64,000 nt of DNA from NCBI RefSeq assembly GCF_000956505.1, contig NZ_JYIX01000028.1, forward strand, positions 59,257 through 123,256. The letters run 5' to 3'. The stretch comes from Microbacterium azadirachtae (GTDB taxonomy: Bacteria > Actinomycetota > Actinomycetes > Actinomycetales > Microbacteriaceae). Shown piece after piece: positions 17,764 to 25,975 of this stretch. The notes below the pieces were generated by a model. It searched no databases. It saw only the letters and a list, made by a program, of their open reading frames with translations, and was not told where the DNA came from. The translations under genes were made by a program, and so were the position numbers. The number at the start of each line of letters is the position of its first letter. Position 1 is the stretch's first letter.

Positions 17764-18639
17764 GTGCGCATCCGTCTCGACATCGCCTATGACGGCACCC
17801 ACTTCCGGGGCTGGGCGAAGCAACCGGGGCTGCGCACCGTGCAGGGCACGATCGAGCAGGCGCTCGCCCGCATCGTCGGACCGTCGGCCGGTGACGACAC
17901 GGCGGGCGGATCCGATCCGCGCCTCGTCGTCGCCGGGCGCACCGACGCAGGAGTGCACGCGACGGGGCAGGTCGCGCACGTCGATCTCGACGAGCAGCAG
18001 TGGGCCCGCGTCATCGCCCGCAGCGGGCGGGTGGCGTCGGATCCGGCCGGTTCGCTCGCGTCGCGGATCCGCGGAGTGCTCGGCCAGTATCCCGACGTCA
18101 CGGTCTCGCGCACGTCGTCGGCGCCGGAGGGCTTCGACGCCCGGTTCTCGGCGGTGTGGCGCCGCTACCGCTACCGCCTCGCCGATGCGCGCGCCGGTTA
18201 CGACCCGCTGCTGCGGCACGACACCACCACCATCCGCGGGTCCCTCGACGAGGCCGCCATGGACGCCGCGGCGCAGACCCTCATCGGCCTGCACGACTTC
18301 GCTGCCTATTGCAAACCGCGCGAAGAGGCCACCACGATCCGCACGCTGCTGGACTACCGGTGGACGCGCGACGCGACCGGCGTGCTCGTGGCCGAGGTGA
18401 AGGCCGACGCGTTCTGCCACAGCATGGTGCGCGCCCTCGTCGGCGCGTGCGCGGCGGTGGGGGAGGGACGTCTCGAGGTGGCCGACCTCGCCCGCCTGCG
18501 CGATGAACTCACCCGGACGAGCGCGTTCAAGGTGCTGGCGGCGCGCGGACTGACGCTCACCGAGGTGGGGTACCCCGCCGACGAGCTGCTCGCCGTCCGC
18601 GCCGAGCAGACCCGTAACCGCCGCGATCGCGAGGATTGA
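17764..18639 (+). CDS. truA: tRNA pseudouridine(38-40) synthase TruA
   Basis: TruA isomerises uridines 38-40 in the anticodon arm. The catalytic Asp61 lies in AGRTDAGVHATGQVAHVDL, and the N-terminus DIAYDGTHFRGWAKQPG and the DFAAYCKPREEATTIRT block agree. With 291 residues it has an insert of about 25 near residues 75-105. The GTG start is set by the protein N-terminus and the adjacent -10 box. In many actinobacteria truA follows rplQ directly; here about 5 kb of glycosylation and ligase genes lie between. Confidence 0.95.
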   Translation: MRIRLDIAYDGTHFRGWAKQPGLRTVQGTIEQALARIVGPSAGDDTAGGSDPRLVVAGRTDAGVHATGQVAHVDLDEQQWARVIARSGRVASDPAGSLASRIRGVLGQYPDVTVSRTSSAPEGFDARFSAVWRRYRYRLADARAGYDPLLRHDTTTIRGSLDEAAMDAAAQTLIGLHDFAAYCKPREEATTIRTLLDYRWTRDATGVLVAEVKADAFCHSMVRALVGACAAVGEGRLEVADLARLRDELTRTSAFKVLAARGLTLTEVGYPADELLAVRAEQTRNRRDRED

Positions 18640-18671
18640 GGGAGTCCGGGATCCCGGGATCCTGGGATGGC

Positions 18672-18710
18672 GCGGCGGCCCCCGATCCTCCCCGGTTCGA
18701 GGGCCGCTGC
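18672..18710 (+). terminator. Possible terminator after truA
   Basis: GCGGCGGCCC (18672-18681) and GGGCCGCTGC (18701-18710) pair with one mismatch around a 19-base loop. Just upstream, GGATCCCGGGATCC (18649-18662) is a perfect palindrome. Either could act as a transcription stop for truA. Confidence 0.4.
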
Positions 18711-18851
18711 CGTCCCCTGGTTCCGGCTCCGGCATGGAAGGAGCGGGTCGGCCTCCCCAGCACCGACCTCCGACACTCCTCGGGTCCCACGCGCGTGAAC
18801 CGTATGCTGAATCTACGTGCTGGCTCTTCACAGGCGACGAGGGGGACTGTG

Positions 18852-19781
18852 ATGGCGGATCCCGAGGCCCGCGCACAGGATTTCGCCCTCGCATTGCGGC
18901 GGGCCATCGCGGACAGCGGCCTGACGCTGAGCGGCACGCACCAGCGCCTCCTCGCGAACGGCAATCGCGTCGCGCTGACCACCCTCAGCTACTGGCGTTC
19001 CGGGGACAGGCTTCCGGAAGGCGCTGCCTCCCTGAGCGCCGTGGAAGATCTGGAGCGGATCCTCCGAGTCGACCGGGGATCGCTGAGGGACCGGATCCCG
19101 CCGGCCGCGCGACTCGGAACCCTCGCCGCCCCGCGCGTGCCCTTCGACGAGGAGCGCGAGCGCCGCGAGACGGAGGAGACGCTGGCGGCACTGGACGCCG
19201 CTCCGCAGCTCGCGATCCGCGATCTCTCCACGCATATGACCGTCTACACCAGGCCCGACGGCGCGGTGGAGCGCACGGAGTTCCAGTGCGTGATCCAGGT
19301 CACGCGCGGGATCGTGTCGGAGATCCCGCTGATCGACGTCGCGCCGGAGGAGACGGACACGATGAGCGAGATCTTCGACGTCGTGGGCGGTCGGCTCGAC
19401 CGGGAGTATCAGCACCCCGGACGGCTGCTCTCGGGGATCGTCATCGCGCTGGACGAGCCGGTCGCGGCCGGCGAGACCTTCACCCTCGACTTCGCCGAGC
19501 GGCTGCCGCCCGGCTATCCTGCACGCCGAAGCGCCTGGCATGCGACGGCGAGGCGCGCGAAGGAGACCGTCATCCGGGTCATCTTCCCTGAAGGGGCGGA
19601 GCCGGACTGGTGCGAGGAATACGTCGAGACCGAGTCCGGCGAGGAGTACTCGGGCCCTGCCGCGCTCCGCGGTCGCATCGCCCACACCGTCCGGCACGGT
19701 TTCGGTCCCGGCGTGCTGGGGCTGCGCTGGGGCGGCACGACGCAGAACGGCAGGACGCCGGCAGACCCTAACACCGGGTGA
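18852..19781 (+). CDS. Helix-turn-helix domain protein with unrecognised C-terminal domain
   Basis: A 309-residue protein. Residues 1-75 look like an XRE-type DNA-binding region (FALALRRAIADSGLTLSGTH, then TLSYWRSGDRLPEG). A linker rich in Glu/Arg follows (DEERERRETEETLAALDA). The C-terminal 180 residues are predicted to be mostly beta strands, with HMTVYTRPDGAVERTEFQCV and AAGETFTLDFAERLPPGYPA; I do not recognise the family. The ATG at 18852 was chosen where homology-like helical sequence begins; GTG at 18849 is directly adjacent. It is probably a regulator, with no target visible. It is transcribed alone between truA and a hydrolase gene. Confidence 0.6.
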   Translation: MADPEARAQDFALALRRAIADSGLTLSGTHQRLLANGNRVALTTLSYWRSGDRLPEGAASLSAVEDLERILRVDRGSLRDRIPPAARLGTLAAPRVPFDEERERRETEETLAALDAAPQLAIRDLSTHMTVYTRPDGAVERTEFQCVIQVTRGIVSEIPLIDVAPEETDTMSEIFDVVGGRLDREYQHPGRLLSGIVIALDEPVAAGETFTLDFAERLPPGYPARRSAWHATARRAKETVIRVIFPEGAEPDWCEEYVETESGEEYSGPAALRGRIAHTVRHGFGPGVLGLRWGGTTQNGRTPADPNTG

Positions 19782-19821
19782 ATACCGTGCGCGCGCCCAG
19801 GGTACGAGGAGAGCGCGCGAG

Positions 19822-19827
19822 TAGCGT
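19822..19827 (+). promoter_or_regulatory. -10 box of the EEP-family gene, leaderless
   Basis: TAGCGT ends six bases before the GTG at 19834, with no Shine-Dalgarno sequence. The spacing equals that at truA (17752). Confidence 0.4.
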
Positions 19828-19833
19828 GGGAGC

Positions 19834-20502
19834 GTGCGGATCATCTCCTACAACCTGCGCAAGCACCGGGCGGCGCATGAGCTCGACGACCTCGTCGACG
19901 CGCATGACCCCGACGTGCTGTGCCTGCAGGAGGGGGACACCGCCTCTCTGCCGGAGCGCGCCGGAGGCCTGGTGCTCGCCCACACGACGCAGCGCAACCG
20001 ACTGGGGCTCGCGATCTATTACCGCTCCAGCGGGTTCCGCCTCGTCGACATGGCGGCGGTCTCGGTCAAGAAGTCGCTGCACGATCACGTGCTCCGCCCC
20101 GCCCACGAGCGCCTCCTCGGCGTGCGCCTGCGAGACATCGACGCGGGACGCGACTTCCTCGTCGCGTCGCTGCACGCGGCACCACTGACCGCACGCAACG
20201 CGCTGCGACGGGATCAGATCCGCGCGGCATTGTCGGAGCTCTCCGAGCTCGGCTGGGGCCTGCCGCAGCTCATCGTCGGCGACTTCAACTACCCGGTGTT
20301 CAAGGAGCGGCTCAGCGAGCACATGCGCGATGTCGGCTACGAGCTGGTCATGAGCGACCAGCACACCTACACGCGCTATCGGGTCTTCCGCGGGTTCTAC
20401 GACTTCGCCGCCGCGTCCGGGTTCATCGTCGAGTCCGTGCGCACCCTGCCGCAGGGGGAGTCGGACCACCTGCCGATCCTGGTCACGGCGACGCCGAAGT
20501 AG
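19834..20502 (+). CDS. Endonuclease/exonuclease/phosphatase (EEP) family hydrolase
   Basis: A compact 222-residue EEP-fold hydrolase. The catalytic and metal residues are present: Asn7 (ISYNLRKH), Glu33 (CLQEGD), GDFN at 149-152 and SDH at 210-212. The family includes DNA repair nucleases, sphingomyelinases and phosphodiesterases, so the substrate cannot be fixed. No signal peptide is visible, which suggests a cytoplasmic enzyme. The GTG start follows from the MRIISYNLRK pattern. Confidence 0.8.
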   Translation: MRIISYNLRKHRAAHELDDLVDAHDPDVLCLQEGDTASLPERAGGLVLAHTTQRNRLGLAIYYRSSGFRLVDMAAVSVKKSLHDHVLRPAHERLLGVRLRDIDAGRDFLVASLHAAPLTARNALRRDQIRAALSELSELGWGLPQLIVGDFNYPVFKERLSEHMRDVGYELVMSDQHTYTRYRVFRGFYDFAAASGFIVESVRTLPQGESDHLPILVTATPK

Positions 20503-20520
20503 CCTGCCCCGCGGGTCTCC

Positions 20521-20547
20521 CGCACGGCGCGACCATCGCGCCGTGCG
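20521..20547 (+). terminator. Terminator after the EEP-family gene
   Basis: CGCACGGCGCGA (20521-20532) and TCGCGCCGTGCG (20536-20547) are perfect 12-bp complements with a three-base loop, 18 bases after the stop codon. Confidence 0.7.
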
Positions 20548-20625
20548 CCGATCGTTCATCCGCAGGTCACCCTGCGGTCGCCTCGAGGCCGCATGCGCGA
20601 GAGGGAGCCGCGGTGGACTCGCTTC

Positions 20626-21936
20626 ATGCGGATGTCTGTGATCGGCTGCGGGTATCTCGGGGCCGTGCACGCGGCGGCCATGGCGTCGATCGGCCACGAG
20701 GTGGTCGGCATCGACACGGATCAGGGCAAGATCGCCGCGCTCGCCGAGGGGCGTGCGCCGTTCTTCGAGCCGGGGCTGGACGAGCTGCTGGCGAGCGGCG
20801 TCGAGAGCGGGCGCCTGACCTTCTCCTCCGATATCGCTCAGGCGCGCGGCGCGCAGGTGCACTTCCTCGCCGTGGGCACCCCGCAGCAGGCGGACTCGTC
20901 GGCCGCCGACCTGCGCTTCGTGCATGCGGCGATGGACGCGCTGCTCCCGCAGCTGCGCCCCGGCGACGTGGTGGCAGGCAAGTCGACCGTGCCCGTCGGC
21001 ACCGCCGCTGCGCTCGCCGCCGCCGTGGCCGGTACCGGTGCGGCCCTGGTCTGGAACCCTGAGTTCCTCCGTGAGGGCTGGGCGGTGCACGACACGCTCC
21101 GCCCCGATCGTCTCGTGGTGGGCGCTGCTGCGGATGAGGCCGGTGCGCGCGCGACGGATGTGCTGCGAGACGCCTACGCTGACGCGATCGCCGCCGGCAG
21201 CCCGTTCCTCGCGACCGACCTCGCCACGGCCGAGCTCGTGAAGGGTGCGGCGAACGCGTTCCTCGCCACGAAGATCTCGTTCATCAACGCGATGGCCGAG
21301 ATCGCCGAGGCCTCCGGGGCCGACGTCACCCTGCTCGCGGACGCGATCGGCCATGACGAGCGGATCGGCAGGCGCTTCCTCGGCGCGGGGATCGGGTTCG
21401 GCGGAGGCTGCCTGCCCAAGGACATCCGGGCGTTCGCCGCGCGGGCGGAGGAGCTGGGCCGAGGGGCGTCCGTAGGCTTTCTCCGCGAGGTCGACGCGAT
21501 CAACCTGCGCCGCCGTGAGCATGCGGTGCGGCTCGTCGTCGACGCGTTCGGCGGCAACGTCGTGGGACGGCGGATCACGATGCTCGGCGCCGCGTTCAAG
21601 CCGCACAGCGACGATGTGCGCGACTCTCCGGCGCTCGAGGTCGCGACCCGTCTGCGCGGGCTCGGCGCGAAGGTGACGGTGACGGATCCCGAGGCGATCC
21701 CGAACGCGAAGCGTCTGCATCCGCAGCTCAAGTACAAGGCCGACCGCGATGAGGCGATCCGCAAGGCCGAGGCGCTCGTGCTGGTCACCGAGTGGGATCT
21801 GTACCGTCGCGAACTGGATCCCGCGCACGCCGCGGCCCTGGCGGCGGGGCGCATCATCGTCGACGGACGCAACTGCCTGGAACCCGCAGCATGGCGCGCG
21901 GCGGGCTGGACGTACCTCGGGATGGGACGGCCGTAG
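20626..21936 (+). CDS. UDP-glucose 6-dehydrogenase
   Basis: The enzyme oxidises UDP-glucose to UDP-glucuronate with two NAD+. Residues 1-30 form the Rossmann nucleotide site (SVIGCGYLGAVHAAAMASIG). The catalytic Cys262 sits in GFGGGCLPKDIRAF, with Lys206 and Asn210 in ELVKGAANAFLATK. The C-terminal domain carries AAFKPHSDDVRDSPALEV. Length is 436 from the ATG at 20626; an upstream start at 20593 would add 11 non-conserved residues. UDP-glucuronate is a donor for acidic surface polymers, so this gene fits the glycan loci further right. Confidence 0.9.
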   Translation: MRMSVIGCGYLGAVHAAAMASIGHEVVGIDTDQGKIAALAEGRAPFFEPGLDELLASGVESGRLTFSSDIAQARGAQVHFLAVGTPQQADSSAADLRFVHAAMDALLPQLRPGDVVAGKSTVPVGTAAALAAAVAGTGAALVWNPEFLREGWAVHDTLRPDRLVVGAAADEAGARATDVLRDAYADAIAAGSPFLATDLATAELVKGAANAFLATKISFINAMAEIAEASGADVTLLADAIGHDERIGRRFLGAGIGFGGGCLPKDIRAFAARAEELGRGASVGFLREVDAINLRRREHAVRLVVDAFGGNVVGRRITMLGAAFKPHSDDVRDSPALEVATRLRGLGAKVTVTDPEAIPNAKRLHPQLKYKADRDEAIRKAEALVLVTEWDLYRRELDPAHAAALAAGRIIVDGRNCLEPAAWRAAGWTYLGMGRP

Positions 21937-22049
21937 CGACCGTCGGTCGAGCACGCCACGCATCCCGGGGATCGGCAGGCGACACGACCCGGGAGCCCAC
22001 CGCTTTGTCGATAGAGTCGAGTACCGCATCGACGTGGGAAGGGGGCGAG

Positions 22050-23252
22050 ATGCCGGATGACGAGCGGCCCGGAGACGGGCATGGCACCGCGGAGACTGCG
22101 GGCCTCGATCCTCTGCAGCCCGAAGACGGGCGCGACTTCGATCTCTCCTCGCTGTTCCCGCACGAGCACGAAGAGCTCCCGGATGCGGACCGGCACGACG
22201 ACGTGGGCACCCTGTTCGCGGATCCGACTCCGACGCCCTCGCGTCCCGCGACGCTCCCGGGGCCGATCGACGACGACCTGCGGCTGACTCCCGCGACTGT
22301 TCTCATCGACACGGCCGAGGGCCACCTGTTCGACGAGGCCGCGACCGAGGCGCACCCGTACACGCACGCGTTCCCCGCACCCGTACCGGCCAGGCCCGAA
22401 CCGCAGCACGCCCAGTCCTACGGCTTCGCGCGACCGCAGCTGATCGCGATGGCCATCGGGCTCGTGATCACCGCCGCCGGCGCCGGATGGGCGCTCGCAT
22501 CGCCCGTCGCCTCGGCCCCGGTAGCCGTGCAGGCGTCCCCGACCCCGACGGTCGACCCCGACCGTGTGGCGAAGGTCGACGGATCGGTGGACGCGCTCGC
22601 CGCCGCGGTCGCGACCGCGCAGGCGAGTGCGGATTCGTTCGCGGCGCCGTTGGCGGCGATGGCCGGATCCAGCGATGAGTCGGCCCGCGTCGCTGCGGAT
22701 GCCGCTCGCCAGGCGTACGTCGCCGCGCTCGCCGCGGTGAAGGTGCCCAAGCCCGCAGGCAAGAACGCCACCAACACGTCGCTGGATCAGCTCGAGCGCG
22801 ACGTCGCCGCGGCGAATGCGTCGCTCACGGCAGCGGGCGCGGGCTTCCGCAGTGCGATCACCACCTTCCGGCAGTCGCTCCCGGCGTTCGCCGCGACGGC
22901 TGTCGCCGACAACGCCGACGCGGCGGAGCCGTTCCGCACGGCGGTCACCGATGCTGCGGCAGCCGCGGCCGCCGCGGATCCGTTCGGTCCGACCCCGTTC
23001 GCGGCGATGGACGCCTGGCGGAACGCGCTCGCCGCGCTCATCGCCGACCAGGCGCGCGCCGTCGCCGAGGCGGGTTCGAGCGGATCCGGTGGGTCGGGCG
23101 GAACCGGCGGCAACGGGGGAACCTCGGGCGACACCACGACGGAGCCGACCACGACGACGCCTCCCGCACCGGAGACGTCGACGCCGCCGACGACCCCGAC
23201 CGATACCGGGACCAATCCGCCGCTTCCGGTGGATCCTCCGCCGACGTCCTAG
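22050..23252 (+). CDS. Unrecognised membrane-anchored protein, Ala-rich
   Basis: A 400-residue protein that I cannot assign to a family. Residues 1-128 are acidic and proline-containing, presumably cytoplasmic (DFDLSSLFPHEHEELPD). One membrane segment follows at about 130-151 (LIAMAIGLVITAAGAGWALA). The outer part is Ala-rich and probably helical, starting PTVDPDRVAKVDGSVDALAA. The last 55 residues are a Gly/Ser then Thr/Pro stalk, such as TTTEPTTTTPPAPETSTPPT, typical of wall-spanning or glycosylated regions. The ATG follows GGGAAGGGGG. It ends facing the DUF4012 gene 26 bases away. Confidence 0.65.
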   Translation: MPDDERPGDGHGTAETAGLDPLQPEDGRDFDLSSLFPHEHEELPDADRHDDVGTLFADPTPTPSRPATLPGPIDDDLRLTPATVLIDTAEGHLFDEAATEAHPYTHAFPAPVPARPEPQHAQSYGFARPQLIAMAIGLVITAAGAGWALASPVASAPVAVQASPTPTVDPDRVAKVDGSVDALAAAVATAQASADSFAAPLAAMAGSSDESARVAADAARQAYVAALAAVKVPKPAGKNATNTSLDQLERDVAAANASLTAAGAGFRSAITTFRQSLPAFAATAVADNADAAEPFRTAVTDAAAAAAAADPFGPTPFAAMDAWRNALAALIADQARAVAEAGSSGSGGSGGTGGNGGTSGDTTTEPTTTTPPAPETSTPPTTPTDTGTNPPLPVDPPPTS

Positions 23253-23278
23253 GCCGTGCGGGAGTGCCCGACGGGCTC

Positions 23279-25201
23279 CTACTTCTTCCCCGGCCCGCAT
23301 CCCGGCGTGTCGATCGTGACGGGCGTCGGCTTGACCATCGGGGTGCGGCGGACCTCGAGTGGACCGTAGGTTCCGGCCGGCGCGCTGAACGTCGCCACGA
23401 TGGTCGCGGTCTGCCCGGGGTGGATGACCAGGACGCTCAGTTTGACGGCGGTGCGACCGAGGTGCGGCTGTGCGGACGAGGGATACGGCTGCCCGTCGAC
23501 CGTGATCCCCGTGAGGGTGGATCCGACCGGTCCGTAGAGGTACACGTCCGTCGCCACGTCGCCCTTCGGGAAGAAGCGCCCTGGTGCGATGTACACGGGC
23601 AGGTTCGCGGCCGCACCGGGGTCCAGCGTGTTCTGCATCGTGACCGTGGTGGTGAACGTCGGCGCGGCGCCCTTCTGGCACTGGGTGCTCGACGCCGCGA
23701 TGCCCATCTGCATGTAGTAGTCGAGCTTGCCCTCGGTGATGTCGTCGATGTAGACGCCGAGGGCGGTGGTCTTGGCGTTGTCGGCGGGCATGTTGCCGCC
23801 GACGGGCGTGCCGGCCAGCAGGTCTGCCTGCGCCTTGTCGCTGGGCGAGTACATCAGGCGCCCCTCGTTCGAGGCCTGGACCAGGGCCGTCAGCAGCGCC
23901 TTGGGTTCGGCGTGCGTGGTGAGCAGCGCATCGAAGACGCTCTTGGCGGCCGCGGCGAAGAACTGGTCCTGCACGGCGGGATCCGGATACCTCGCATAGA
24001 CCTCGTTGAGCAGCAGCGGCACGGCGCTGTCGGCGGTGAGGGTCTCGCCGAACGGCGCGGGCATCGTCACCGGTCCGATCGCGCGCAGCAGGTAGCTGAG
24101 CGCGACCGGATCGAACGACGCGACGGCGTCGATCGGGGTGCCGAACGACTCTGCCCAGTAGGCCCGCACGATCTGCGCCGTCTCGCTGAAGTCGGGGGCG
24201 AGGGTGGAGTCCTGGATGTAGCGCCCGATCTTCGTGCCGTACAGAGCCTCGGTCTCGGGATCGAGCGGGATGATCGGATCCGTCCGCCCGTTGTGGAAGT
24301 CCTGCGACCCCGCCTGCTGCGTCATCGAGATCTTGCCGTTCTCGGCGGTCAGCATCGCGATCGCGGCGGGGTTGCCGCCGGTGCCGCGGGACTCCGCGTT
24401 GTTCTGGAAGATCAGCAGGTAGTGCTGCGGTCCATCGGCGCCGAGGGCTTTGGGCAGGATCGTGAGCGCATTGTGGATCGGGGTCACCGTCGGCTCGATC
24501 TTCGCCATGGCGGCGTCGAGCTTGGCCACGCCAGAGGCGACCTGGTCGATCAGCGCGGAGCGGTCGAGCTTGTCGAGGCTCGTACGGATCCGGGTGACGC
24601 TCGCGTTCGCGGTCTCGATCGTCGCGGCGAGCTTCTGGAGGTTGGCGACGTCGATCGCGCCGTCCTTCGGCATCAGCGCCTTCAGATCGATCGCCGTGAG
24701 CGGCGTGATCGCGTGGGTGACGAGGTCGTTGACGGATCCGGCGACCACCCGCGCCGCGACGAGATTCGGCCCCGCCACCGGCACCCATTCCGCGCTCTTC
24801 CACAGCTGGCCCGTCGTCTCCTTCTCGGCGGAGGCGGTCAGCTGCGAGATCTGCGCGATCGTGACCTTGGCTCCCGCGGTGTTGCCGTCGATCATCTGCT
24901 GCTGGACCGTGTCGACGAGCGGGATCGCCTTCTCGAGGTCGGCCTTGGCAGACATGGCGTGCCCGTACAGCTGCTTCGCGGCGAGGAAGCCTGCGATGGC
25001 GATGCCGATCAGCACCAGCAGGATCACGATCGGCACCCAGAACCGGGCGCTCTTCAGCAGCGGGCGACGGTACCGGTGCGGATGCTCTCCTGATGCGTCC
25101 GGATGCGTGGAACCGTGCTCGAGGGACGCGAGGAGGTCGTCCGCCTCGGGTGCGGATGCTGCCTTGGCACGATGCTCATCGTGCGCGTTGCGGGCGTGCA
25201 T
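23279..25201 (-). CDS. DUF4012 family membrane protein (paralogue 1)
   Basis: A 640-residue protein with a cytoplasmic tail of about 50 residues, one membrane segment (55-74, WVPIVILLVLIGIAIAGFLA) and a large outer region. The hallmark DUF4012 block is present: YLLIFQNNAESRGTGGNPAA, IGRYIQDSTLAPDFSET and LLLNEVYARYPDP. The family has no defined function; members are common near actinobacterial surface-glycan genes. A clear paralogue lies at 42920-44731, sharing the middle region motif by motif. The start follows GAGAAGAG. Only two Cys-containing spots are seen outside (QCQKG and GCGPG), possibly a disulphide. Confidence 0.8.
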   Translation of the reverse strand: MHARNAHDEHRAKAASAPEADDLLASLEHGSTHPDASGEHPHRYRRPLLKSARFWVPIVILLVLIGIAIAGFLAAKQLYGHAMSAKADLEKAIPLVDTVQQQMIDGNTAGAKVTIAQISQLTASAEKETTGQLWKSAEWVPVAGPNLVAARVVAGSVNDLVTHAITPLTAIDLKALMPKDGAIDVANLQKLAATIETANASVTRIRTSLDKLDRSALIDQVASGVAKLDAAMAKIEPTVTPIHNALTILPKALGADGPQHYLLIFQNNAESRGTGGNPAAIAMLTAENGKISMTQQAGSQDFHNGRTDPIIPLDPETEALYGTKIGRYIQDSTLAPDFSETAQIVRAYWAESFGTPIDAVASFDPVALSYLLRAIGPVTMPAPFGETLTADSAVPLLLNEVYARYPDPAVQDQFFAAAAKSVFDALLTTHAEPKALLTALVQASNEGRLMYSPSDKAQADLLAGTPVGGNMPADNAKTTALGVYIDDITEGKLDYYMQMGIAASSTQCQKGAAPTFTTTVTMQNTLDPGAAANLPVYIAPGRFFPKGDVATDVYLYGPVGSTLTGITVDGQPYPSSAQPHLGRTAVKLSVLVIHPGQTATIVATFSAPAGTYGPLEVRRTPMVKPTPVTIDTPGCGPGKK

Positions 25202-25336
25202 GGCTCTTCTCGGACGCGAGCTACGGCACCACGGGTCGGGTGTTCATGTCGCCATTGTGATCCTCGCGAGAGGCCACCGCTACTGGCAAAAGACGCCGTT
25301 CGCATCGCGGCGTTGCGGCAGAAGGGTGCGCGAGGG

Positions 25337-25645
25337 TTAGCCGACGGTCGTCGAGACCTGCGTCGTCGCCAGACCACCGTCACGGAGAGTCGCGAGCAGG
25401 TCGATCACGTCGGCGCGGATCTCATCGACGCCGACCTCGAAAGCCATGGCGATGTTCCTCAGGAGATGCTCTGTGTCGATCGGACCGTTCGCATCCAACT
25501 CGTCCCAGATGAACGCCGCCGTTCCGAGGAGAGCGGTGGGATGGGCGGTCTCCGACTCGAGGTCGAGCGCCACGATCCCGTCCGAGTTCGACGTCCAGGC
25601 CACGGCGTCGGCGATGCGCCATTGCTGTGTCTCACTGTGACCCAT
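25337..25645 (-). CDS. PqqD-like protein (RRE-fold)
   Basis: A 102-residue protein whose pattern WRIADAVAWTSNSDGIVALD, AAFIWDELDANGPIDTEHLL and ALLATLRDGGL-like ending fits the PqqD family (PF05402), a small winged-helix fold that binds peptides for modifying enzymes. The start has a -10 box six bases upstream, on the minus strand. No radical SAM, lasso-type or other peptide-modifying gene is near. A second PqqD-like gene lies at 53059. Both are in glycan loci that also hold PF14907-type nucleotidyltransferases. Confidence 0.7.
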   Translation of the reverse strand: MGHSETQQWRIADAVAWTSNSDGIVALDLESETAHPTALLGTAAFIWDELDANGPIDTEHLLRNIAMAFEVGVDEIRADVIDLLATLRDGGLATTQVSTTVG

Positions 25646-25975
25646 GGGGCCAGCCTAGCGAGACGCCGCAGCGGCGCAGGCGGGGCGGCGCGCTCCACAC
25701 GGCCCTGGCGCGCTGGATTTCGGGCCTCCTGGTCGACCGACGGCTGCTTCTCCGGGCTGCCCTCCCAGGTGCTGAGCGTTGTCAAAAACATGCGAAATGC
25801 GAACGAAGACCGTACGCGAAGCGTCACTTTCCGGACAATGGCACTCGGCGTTCTCACAGCTATGAGATCCTGGAAAGGCAGGGGGAGTGGCACGGAGCAC
25901 CGCTCCACGCCTCGGGATTGCTGACGATTAGCGTCCGCGCGTAGACGCGTCGCGGAACCATGAGGGGGGATTGCG
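25646..25975. other. Intergenic region upstream of the glycan operon
   Basis: This 330-base stretch separates the divergent PqqD-like and PglF-like genes. I see no supported gene. It is more A+T-rich around 25780-25870 than its surroundings, so the operon promoter is probably there, but no pair of boxes is convincing; TATGAG at 25861-25866 is one weak -10 candidate. GAGGGGGG at 25962-25969 is the ribosome-binding site of the next gene. Confidence 0.5.
25652..25657 (-). promoter_or_regulatory. -10 box of the PqqD-like gene, leaderless
   Basis: On the minus strand TAGGCT ends six bases before the ATG (25645-25643), with GGCCCC between and no ribosome-binding site. Confidence 0.45.

Noticed and set aside
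25791..25924. Small plus-strand frame of about 44 codons starting MRNANEDRTRS, considered as a precursor peptide for the PqqD-like protein
   Set aside because: No ribosome-binding site, ordinary composition and no leader/core layout. It is likely to be part of the operon promoter region.
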